From assembly GCA_015680685.1 (NCBI GenBank), contig MNCI01015933.1, forward strand, positions 585,057-649,056: DNA of 64,000 nt, written 5' to 3'. The translations under genes and the position numbers were made by a program. A model generated the notes under the pieces. The model made no database searches. It worked only from the letters and a program-made list of their open reading frames with translations, and had not been told where the DNA came from. The stretch comes from Gnetum montanum (lineage: Eukaryota > Streptophyta > Gnetopsida > Gnetales > Gnetaceae). Positions 56,431 to 64,000 of the stretch are shown here, one piece after another; the first letter of the stretch is position 1; each line of letters opens with the position of its first letter.

Positions 56431-56990
56431 AATTTCCTCTTTGACAATCTACTTTAGTTTGGGGTTCAATTACCTCTATGGCTGTCTCTTTGGCTTCATG
56501 GCTAGATCAGTGTAAATGTGATGCTAGCATATCCTAGGATCAACCCCTATGAGTTTAGGATATGACTAAGCAAAAGTGGTTGACCATTTTTCAACTACAT
56601 TCAATAGCATCTTTTTCTATTTTAGAGCAAGATTTGCATTGATTATTACTGACCTTTCATTTTTTAAAAACACATATTCCATTCTAGTTAGTAGCATTTT
56701 TAGTTCAAGGGGCTCTTTCTTAAAATTTTTAGGAATTTCCAATTCTTCCCAATAGGTAACATCATTTGCATCATCAGAGAGTTGGTGATGAACTTGCTCT
56801 AGTTCATCCATACTTGCAACATATGTGCATGTCAGGCTTTCAATCGGTTCCATGTAGAGTGTGCTGCTCTTAGAATTAGCGGTCAACCACTAGGCACCCT
56901 CCTATTTTGTGGCTATTACGTATAAACACCTTTGAATTTTTGCTTCTAGTGCACACTACTTGAATGCAGAGATAGATGGTTATTTCATGG
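56431..56990 (-). pseudogene. TE-H AP-RT linker
   Basis: An 89-codon open part (56886-56617) carries MEPIESLTCTYVASMDELEQ and ELKMLLTRMEYVFLKNERSV, homologous to TE-C 27496-27732. The conserved acidic spacing before RT suggests a real interdomain segment of the polyprotein. Confidence 0.6.
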
Positions 56991-57420
56991 CCTAGAGTTT
57001 TTGCACACAATTAAACCTTGTATTTTTGTACATGATGCATGGAACTCTCTTCTTCTCAATCTTTTTGAATGCATTTTCTTTGGATATTTCCAAGAAAATA
57101 TCTCTAATGCCCATTCTTACATCAATGGTGCTAAGCCATGCCCTTTCCATGATGATTGGGAAATCCCCTTTGCAGTTCTCCACTCTGATCACTAGGAAAT
57201 CGACAAGATAAGACCATCCACATACAGTGGTTACAATGTCTTCTACCAATCCTAATGAAATAGTGATGGACTAGTCTACCAATTCTATTCTAATATTTTT
57301 ATTCTTTAAAGAGGTAGGTTCCATGTAGTATACATCTCATGAGAGATTAGGTTGACACCAGAACTTGAGTCAAGAAGAGCTTTGCACGATTCATTCTCAG
57401 TGATCTACAAATAAATCAAA
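56991..57420 (-). pseudogene. TE-H aspartic protease, catalytic motif altered
   Basis: The motif near 57355 reads LLDSSSGVNLIS (DSG to DSS, as in TE-C). SITISLGLVEDIVTTVCGWS, GDFPIIMERAWLSTIDVRMG and KENAFKKIEKKRVPCIM follow. Frame shifts occur just after the motif. Otherwise colinear with the AP of TE-A. Confidence 0.7.
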
Positions 57421-57971
57421 GGAATTCTAGGATCTAGTAACTTCTTGGAAAGGCTTCCAGCACAAATCCAATCAAATACTACATGAGAAAGCATAAAAAT
57501 ATGGATGTTTAGTGATGTTTGGTTTGAATGACTTGAAGGTATTTAAGACATAGGAAGACAAAAGAACAAGGTTGTCAACTGCAGGTGTATTTCAGGGCTT
57601 AGGTGGATTGCATGGTTGGAAGAAAGGTCTCTTCTTTGATCAAGTATTTGAACCACTTAGTTGATTAACCCATTGTAGGTTAATGACCCTAGTATTCTTG
57701 CATTATTGTGGTTGAGCTAGTAGTTCACCTTGCATAAATGGAGCAAGTGGTAGCTATGTGGCTAGAGAAGGAAGATGTGCAAGAATAGGAGGAGGATAAG
57801 GGTAACAAGTGGTATCCCTCCTTGCATTTGGAGAATGCATTCGGTAATTATTAGGAGGGTAGTAGTAAGATTGGAAATTAGAAATGTGACTAGAGAAGTC
57901 ATGTGGAGACAAGGGTTGCTAAACATAATACGCATATGGATCAGGTTATCTGTAAGGGTATTGCTACCTTG
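57421..57971 (-). pseudogene. TE-H gag-AP linker, abutting a truncated LTR
   Basis: Low-complexity Pro/Tyr/Asn-rich coding remnants (YPPNNYRMHSPNARRD, MQGELLAQPQ) equivalent to TE-A 15430-15660. It stops abruptly at about 57971, where LTR sequence begins at its internal position ~190. Primer site and nearly all of gag are missing. Confidence 0.5.
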
Positions 57972-58639
57972 GTGTAATTGAGGTACATGATTTTTATCAT
58001 TTTATGTTTTATAAGTTTAATCACCTACAACAATAGTGGAAGGTAGAGTAATTTAGGATCTAATTTATCTACTACCTAGCTAGCCTAACAAAAGTACCCA
58101 TCCCACTTTCCTAGACACATCCTAAACACATATAGCATAGCTAGGCTACAAACGTTAAGCATACCTGGGTTACCAAGTGCTACACGTATGCTCAAAGTGG
58201 TTGTGGTTGTGTCCATTGACAACTAAAAATTAATTACTTAATTAAAGTGCATTAATGTAAATTTCATTAAAGGAAACATCACTCTATTCTTAGTGCTATA
58301 GGATTTTTGAAAGAGTTCATTTTTATTCCTATCACACTACTGTGCTTAGGTACATCAATGTTTGAACAAAGATTCATACACACTCACACCCCTACTTCGG
58401 GCAGTTAGAAAATATTCTAACTCTAGAGAAAACAAACTACAAAAGCTTCACTACTATGACAAAAAATAATGAAAAAATAATGCCAAATCATGAGCCCAAG
58501 CACTATATTTATAGGCTGGCGTATATCCTATGACATCGAATATCTGACATCGCATCTTGGCTCTAACATTGGATACCCAACATTGATTTTCTAACATTGG
58601 ATATTCAATGTTAGAGTAAATGAAAAATGTGATTCATCA
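57972..58639 (-). repeat. TE-H 5' LTR, 5'-most plus-strand part missing
   Basis: It matches other LTRs from GTGTAANTGAGG onward and ends TTCATCA at 58639, with CATGC as presumed duplication (58640-58644). The minus-strand TATA box is at about 58505-58514. The array at 58515-58615 has ACATTGGATACCCAACATTG units. Confidence 0.78.
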
Positions 58640-59962
58640 CATGCCTAGAACATCGATGCAAGAGAGAGTAGTACCTACCCATGGCTATGTTCTAGGGTTC
58701 ATGTGTTTCCTATTTCTAACCTTGGAAAGTTGAACACTTAGGAGTACATTTGGTTCTTTTTATTGAAGAGTTCAAGCATCGTACTTTAGTGATGAATTGA
58801 TTCTAGCTCCAAGGACTAGTACCAACTTTAAGCTTCTTTGATGAGCTTCCTTGGGAATAGCTTCAATTTTTTCCATTCATTCTCTACATTTTGTAAGGCA
58901 CAAGCATCATGAAAGGCTTGAAGATGCTTCTATGGATCTAAGTTGTATCCCCCTTTGAATTTGGGGATATTGCTCATATTTAACTACTTGATTTTGCTAT
59001 CTTTCACATGCCTTTTTAGAATTCTCATTACCTCTATGATGTTCAACATGTTTCAAGTTGTAAGAAAAGGCTCATCATGGTCATAGCCTCTATGAGGGCC
59101 ATGATGTCCTATGCTATCGCTTCTTTTGTAGTGGCAAGCCTTTCTTGATTTCCCACACCCTTGGTTTTGACTAGTCTAGTGGGCCCTACAATCATCTCTA
59201 TCTCATCAGTCACCTCCATCATGATCACGTCCTCTATGGATTTGGTCAATGCTAAAGGAGGAAGAAGAGGATGACGAAGGTGAAGAGCAAATAGGAATAG
59301 CACCACCACAATGCTTACCACCCCCTCTTCTATTATCATGGCCATGATCATCATTATGATGCTTGTCCTCATCCTTGCCATGATTCCCACCTTGGAATCC
59401 CCCCATGATCATTGGACCTATTCTTGCTTGAACTAGGATTGTTTATAGTGGAGTGTAAATTTTGGTTCAATGACCCTTCATCAAAACCAAGGGGAGAAGA
59501 GTCAATGAATTCAGAACCCCCAAAGAAGGGTTCCTCACTGTCTTTTTGGCCTAGTAGGAACAAGGAGTTATTGAACCATTTTTCCTTTAAAGCTTCATAG
59601 TGCCTCTTATGTTTTCAATCTCTTTTGCATTGTGCCTTAGTGGGATGGTAATCTCAATAGTCATGGTCTTACACAACATATTTAGCATTGAGCCCTTGGA
59701 TGCCTAACCTCATAAGAGGTTGGTGTAGCATTGCAATAACTAATTGATTAGGTAGCAACACAATGTTTCCCTCCATGTCCCTCCACCACAATTGTTCATC
59801 CTGATGGAGGATGAAGGTGAAGTCTGGCACATACTCATCAGGATGATTATATATGACTCTACATTGTTGGGGCATTAGTGGATTTGGATGTTCATTCCTT
59901 TGTTAATTGAATCTATGCTCAAACCTTGGTGGAGAATCATCCCTATGAGAAGAAAATATTTT
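58640..59962 (-). pseudogene. TE-F gag, C-terminal part lost
   Basis: The expected start ATG at about 59960 is now ATA (TATTTTCTTCTCA). YNHPDEYVPDFTFILHQDEQ and LWWRDMEGNIVLLPNQ follow (59860-59760). A Ser/His/Asp-rich segment lies at 59110-59420. The core: NMSNIPKFKGGYNLDP, LQAFHDACALQNVENEWKKL and MLELFNKKNQMYS (58990-58720). It ends at the TE-H insertion. Stops are mostly TAG/TAA/TGA at expected Gln, Trp or Arg. Confidence 0.7.
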
Positions 59963-60115
59963 AGATTGAAAGAAAATACCAATGTGCTTTTACAATTATT
60001 ATTATTATTATTATGAATGATTGTGACTTTAAGGTTTGTTACAATGATTTGAATAATTTTCACCAAGTCCTAGATAGTGCACGTAGCTAACTAAAGTCCT
60101 CAGCAATGGCATTAA
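59963..60115 (-). other. TE-F leader and primer site
   Basis: On the minus strand TTAATGCCATTGCTGAGGAC (60115-60096) is a decayed tRNA-Asp-type primer site. A leader with an (ATT)n run (59996-60014) leads to gag. Confidence 0.55.
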
Positions 60116-60936
60116 TGATGAGTGGTGAGTATATCCTATGCCCAACCATACAAATCACTAGCGTTCACTTAGCAATCTGGTTAAATTTTCTAGACATTAA
60201 ATACACGAGTTTCTAGGAGGTGAATCTAACTATTGTAATAATCTCCTTCTCAATTCCACTTGTGATATGCAAGTGTATGGTTAAGTGTAACTGAGGCACA
60301 TGATTTTTATCATTTTATCTTTTATGATTTAATTGCCTAAGTGTTGAAAACAAAGTAAATTTAATGTGTAATTAATCTAATGAATCTAGTAACTAACTAA
60401 CACTTGACTAATCCTAACATAGGCATTTGTTCCCATTTTTCATACACATCCTAAACACATTATAGCACCACTAGGTTACTAAGCGTTAAGTGCTACTAGG
60501 GTTACCAAGCCTTAAACGTATGCTTGAAGTGGTTGTGCTTATGTTTTCTATTTATCCAATATTAATTACTTAGTTAAAATTCATTAAACTAGATTGCATG
60601 AATATTATATGCATAAAAAAGCATTAATCTATTCCAAGTGCTGTAAGGTTTGATAAAAAAAGCTCATCTTCATTTTCATTCATACTACCACACTCAGGTA
60701 CATTAGTGCTCAAATAAAGATCCATACACTTCTTTGACTCCTACTGCAAGCACTCAAAAAATATTCTAACTCTGGGGAAGACAAACTACAAGAGCTTTGC
60801 TAAGAAGTAATTTAAAGATGGATGAATTGTTTGCCCAAGTGTTGTATATATAGGCCAACATACATCCTACAATATTAGATATCCGATAATGCATCATGGA
60901 CTCCGATATTGGGGCCTAACAAAAAATGATTCATCA
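60116..60936 (-). repeat. TE-F 5' LTR
   Basis: 821 bp, TGATGAGTGG to GATTCATCA, paired with 36759-37583. Confidence 0.88.
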
Positions 60937-62280
60937 ACTAGTTTGGCTACTTTCATTGAATGTCATATTATTACAACTTCATAATCCATTTGAATCTTTT
61001 TTCTAAAGGATCTTGGAGCTTTACTAGAGCAATAGTAGTAGGATCTAGAATAACTACGATAATCTTTCATTTTAAAAATTAAAATTAAAACTTCTTTAAA
61101 GCTTTAACCACTACACATAGTTGTTTTTCTATGGGAGAGTATCTTAATTCAGCATCTTTAGTGGATCAAACATATAAATGATGGAGTGTTCTTCTTAATT
61201 ATCTATCTCTTAAGTCAAAATGGTAGCCACTATATGATCACTTGTAAAGGCATATAGAAAGAAATCATTTTCATACCAAGAAGTAACTAAAATGGAGCTT
61301 CAACTACAACTCCTTTTATAGCTAAGAAATCATTTTTGTGTTTAGCAATTCATCTAAGGTCCTCATATTTCTTTAACATTGTGTTAAGAGATCTTACTAA
61401 TTCAACAAACATAGGAATAAATCTTCTAATAAAGTTAATCTTCCCTAAGAAATCTCTTAAATCCTTTCTGGATAAGGGATAAGGAATTTCTAGGATAGCA
61501 TTAACACATTAAGGATCAACAGAAATACCTTCTTTTATCACTATGTAACCAAAAAACATTTCACTTTGTACACCAAATATTGACTTCTTAGCATTTAATG
61601 TCATACCATATTTTTTACATCTTAAAAATATATTTTTAAGACCTTGAATATGGGTCCTTCTATAATGTGAGAAAACTATTAAGTCATCTAAATAGATAAC
61701 TTTATTTTTCTTAATCATTCCTTCAAAATTTTTATTCATCACATGTTGAAAGGTTGATCTTGAATTCACTAATCCAAAAGGCATTTTGGTATATTGAAAT
61801 TTTCCATTTTGTTATGAAAGTTGTTTCATGTTGATCTTTTTTGCTCACAAGAATTTGATTGTAACTTGAGTATCCATCTAAGAATCAGTACATTTGTGCA
61901 CCATTTACTACTTGAAGTAATTCCTGCATTAAGTGGATGTGGATAGTTATCTTTAATTCAAGATGCATTAGGATTTCTAAAGTTAATGCACAAATGTATG
62001 TCTCAAGATTTCTTGCATACGGAAACTAAGTTCAACATCCAACTAGAATGTCTTATTAGATATATGATTTTAGATTCCAAGAGTTTATCAATCTCTTTTT
62101 TCATTAAAGGTTCAAATTTAAGGTTGACTAGCCTTAATTTTTGTCTAAAAGATTTAGTTTTAGGTCTAACTAGTATTATGTAGGTAATGATAAATGGATT
62201 ATGAATCTTTAAATCTTCATAGGACTAGGCTAAAACATAATATAATTTATGTAGCAATGTAATTAATACATTCCTTTTGT
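60937..62280 (-). pseudogene. TE-E reverse transcriptase and RNase H
   Basis: RT from about 62260: KIHNPFIITYIILVRPKTKS, FRQKLR, LMKKEIDKLLESKIIYLIRH. Then MPFGLVNSRSTFQHVMNK and the catalytic box VIYLDDLIVFSHYRR (61670-61710, YLDD intact). CKKYGMTLNAKKSIFGVQ and VIKEGISVDP follow. RNase H: DAELRYSPIEKQLCVVVKAL (61150-61080). The frame breaks several times. Its wording differs from Athila RT and fits plant gypsy elements whose integrase has GLAxSSNK. It joins the integrase at 36758 across TE-F. Confidence 0.78.
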
Positions 62281-62639
62281 CAAAATGTAGATGCTTGCCT
62301 ATTCGAATAGGGTGTTCTGGATTTTTCTTTTTGACTAAAACAATTTTAGTTTCCGCTAATACTGCCAATATTTGTATTGTAGTACTTTAATTTCATTATG
62401 TATTTTCTCAAGTTCAGCTTTCCTAGCAATAGCATTGATTAAAACTTCATTGATAAGGATTGTGTCATTCAAATCAGTGTGTGAAGTTTTAAGAATTTGA
62501 TCATAAAACTTACCTTGACTAGTAGGAAAATGAGTAATTTGATGATCATCATCAAATACTTATAAAGATAGCACATTATTAGTGATAGAGTAACAATTAA
62601 TCTTTTCCATGATGATTTTAGAATCCTAAGCTCCATAGG
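62281..62639 (-). pseudogene. TE-E linker between second RNase H and RT
   Basis: Decayed coding text (TDLNDTILINEVLI, ARKAELEKIHNEIKV) connects the aRNase H-like domain to RT without a visible break. This supports a single polyprotein. Confidence 0.5.
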
Positions 62640-63026
62640 AAAATGAAAGATCATGGACACAAGCAACTTGTGCTAAAGCATCAAGAATGTGGTTTTCATC
62701 TCTATGAACAAGTTTGAATGTGATAAGATTAAATTCCTTGAATAATTATAATACATATGTCTTGTATACTCTTGTTAAAGGATCCTTATCCTCATAAACG
62801 TTGTTGATTTGATTCACAATAAGTTGTAAATCATTGTAAATTTTTAACTTTGAAAGATCAAAGTAAATAGCATACTTTAGTCTATGGATTAAAGCTTCAT
62901 ATTTAATCATGTTGTTTGTCATGAGTTTTAAAAGTGAATGGCCTTAAGTTTTGAAGCTTTTCCAAGGGACATTAACATAATTTTAGCACTGCATCCTTGT
63001 TTTGATGAGGCTCCATCAATCCCGAG
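62640..63026 (-). pseudogene. TE-E second (archaeal-type) RNase H upstream of RT
   Basis: From the TE-G boundary: GIDGASSKQGCSAKIMLMS, a frameshift, then LMTNNMIKYEALIHR (compare TNNxAEYEAL), KLKIYNDLQLIVNQI and KLVHRDENHILDALAQVA. These are the DGASS, TNNxAEYEAL, DSQLV and HxxNxxADALA landmarks of the additional RNase H in plant gypsy elements. Landmark acidic residues are partly changed (the Glu after TNNM is Lys, the DSQ-type Asp-Ser is Asn-Asp). The domain lies before RT, not after the first RNase H. The upstream remainder is cut off by TE-G. Confidence 0.68.
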
Positions 63027-63871
63027 TGATGAGTAGTGAGTATACCCTACATCCAACCATATGAATCACTAGAGTTCACTCAATGATCTGGTCAACTTTT
63101 GAAGACTTTTGGTTTCTAAGTACGCTAGTTCTAGGAGGTAAATCTAACCATTGCAATCATTGTCTTCTCAGTTCCACTTGTGATGTACAAGGATATGGTT
63201 AAGTGTAACTAAGGCATATGGTTTTTATCATTTTATCTTTTATGTTTTAAGTCAGCTAAGAATAAGAATAAAGTATATAAATGTTTAATTAATCTAATAA
63301 CTAGCTAACACTTAACTAATCCTAACATAAGCATCCGTTCCCACTTTCCATACACATCATGAACACATATAGCACCATTGGGTTACCAAGCGTTAAGTGC
63401 TACTAGGATTACCAAGAATTAAGTGTATGCTCAAAGTGGTTGTACTTATGTTTGCTATTTAATTGACATTAATTAATTACTTAAAAACATTAAAGTAACT
63501 TGCATGAATATTAAATTATTATTAAAAAAATTAATCTATTCCAAGTGTTGCAAGGTTTTATTAGAAAATCTAGCCTTTATCACTATTCACACTGAAGTGC
63601 TTAGGTACAACAGTGCTCAAATAAATATTTGTACACTCTTTGACTACTACTGCAAGCACTTAGAAAATGTTCTAACTCTCTAAAATGTTCTAACTCTCAA
63701 ATAGAAAAAATAAAAGTTCTTTGCTACAACTATGAAAATATTTCCATAAATGCAATAAGTAGGTGCATATTTATAAGTTGAGATAGGGTGCGCCATCGAT
63801 TGGTACATGTTAATAGGTCAAATCCTACATCAATGGGATCACATCAATGTGGCCCAACAATTGACTTATCA
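63027..63871 (-). repeat. TE-G 3' LTR
   Basis: 845 bp, TGATGAGTAG to GACTTATCA, with presumed duplication CCGAG at 63022-63026. The array (63790-63860) has ACATCAATGGGATCACATCA units like TE-C. The partner LTR is outside the window. Confidence 0.8.
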
Positions 63872-64000
63872 TACCCCCATGATTGAATGAAATCTCATCC
63901 TTAAGTTCCTTACAAAATTTGGAAAGGTATGTGATTATTAATTGACTACAAACACATAAAAAAAAACACAACAAAAAGTAAGTGCCCAAGTGTATGGTTT
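63872..64000 (-). mobile_element. TE-G: start of the internal region, runs off the window
   Basis: Polypurine tract CATTCAATCATGGGGGTA (minus) next to the LTR, followed by the usual 3' text. Orientation is minus; the rest lies to the right of the window. Confidence 0.75.

Larger units (their letters stand above)
51636..58639 (-). mobile_element. TE-H: Athila-like AP-pol element, gag deleted, nested in TE-F gag
   Basis: Minus orientation: 5' LTR fragment (57972-58639), then directly the gag-AP linker (primer site and gag lost), AP, RT, RNase H, integrase, non-coding region, accessory-ORF stub, polypurine tract and 3' LTR remnant (51636-51805). The two LTR pieces match closely (for example AATGAAAAATGTGATTCATCA shared in parts). 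TE-I cut the 3' LTR. Confidence 0.8.
36759..60936 (-). mobile_element. TE-F: Athila-like element, heavily deleted, nested in TE-E
   Basis: An ACTAG duplication flanks it (36754-36758 and 60937-60941). Only the ends are left: 5' LTR (60116-60936), primer site and most of gag (58640-59962) on the right; 3' LTR (36759-37583) and 3' leader (to 38424) on the left. TE-H entered gag and TE-J entered the leader. Everything between, including all of pol, is gone, most likely by the deletion whose junction is near 45643. Confidence 0.85.

Noticed and set aside
62640-63026. Host RNase H gene
   Set aside because: It is in frame order with RT and integrase, carries stops, and abuts the transposon linker without introns.

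Overview
This is a plant nuclear window. Almost all of it is layered, decayed LTR retrotransposon sequence, and one real host gene enters at the left edge. The gene (1-607, minus) begins a secreted Gnk2/DUF26 cysteine-rich protein and is GC-rich, while the rest is AT-rich. A DUF26 gene plus a thick blanket of Athila-like Ty3/gypsy elements with a tRNA-Asp primer site suggests a seed plant with a large repeat-rich genome. A conifer or other gymnosperm is plausible but not proven. There are no rRNA or tRNA genes, CRISPR arrays or prokaryotic features. Ns occur at 15901-16081 (long gap) and as single Ns near 13749, 43555, 46986 and 49611.

Left half, four nested layers. TE-D, an older element on the plus strand with an iMet-like primer site, is split by TE-C (2312-31845, minus; duplication CTTGC). 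TE-C has gag, protease, RT, RNase H, integrase and a long 3' accessory ORF. Its RT is split by TE-B (10996-27289, plus; CCCAC). The 5' LTR of TE-B is split by TE-A (11756-18833, minus; GCAGC). All three 5-bp target-site duplications can be read directly, so the order of insertion is firm.

Right half. TE-E (minus; integrase 35340-36758 and RT/RNase H/second RNase H 60937-63026) is split by TE-F (36759-60936, minus; ACTAG) and by TE-G (from 63027, minus; runs off the window). Inside TE-F lie TE-H (51636-58639), TE-I (45644-51635, inserted in the 3' LTR of TE-H) and TE-J (38425-45643, plus). A deletion near 45643 fused TE-J to TE-I.

How the parts work together. The Athila-like elements come in four layouts. 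TE-C has gag-AP-RT-RH-IN plus the accessory ORF. TE-H has AP-RT-RH-IN with only a stub of that ORF; TE-F has a similar stub but its pol has been deleted. TE-A and TE-J have gag-AP only, with the same pol deletion. TE-B and TE-I have gag plus the accessory ORF and no AP or pol. The main discovery candidate is regulatory. Each LTR carries a family-specific array of short palindromes just upstream of its TATA box. In every element that keeps the long accessory ORF (TE-B, TE-C, TE-I), a second copy of that same family's array with its own TATA box lies inside the element upstream of the ORF. A leader ending in an AG|ATGG splice-acceptor-like junction follows. This looks like a second promoter that tracks the LTR promoter as families diverge.
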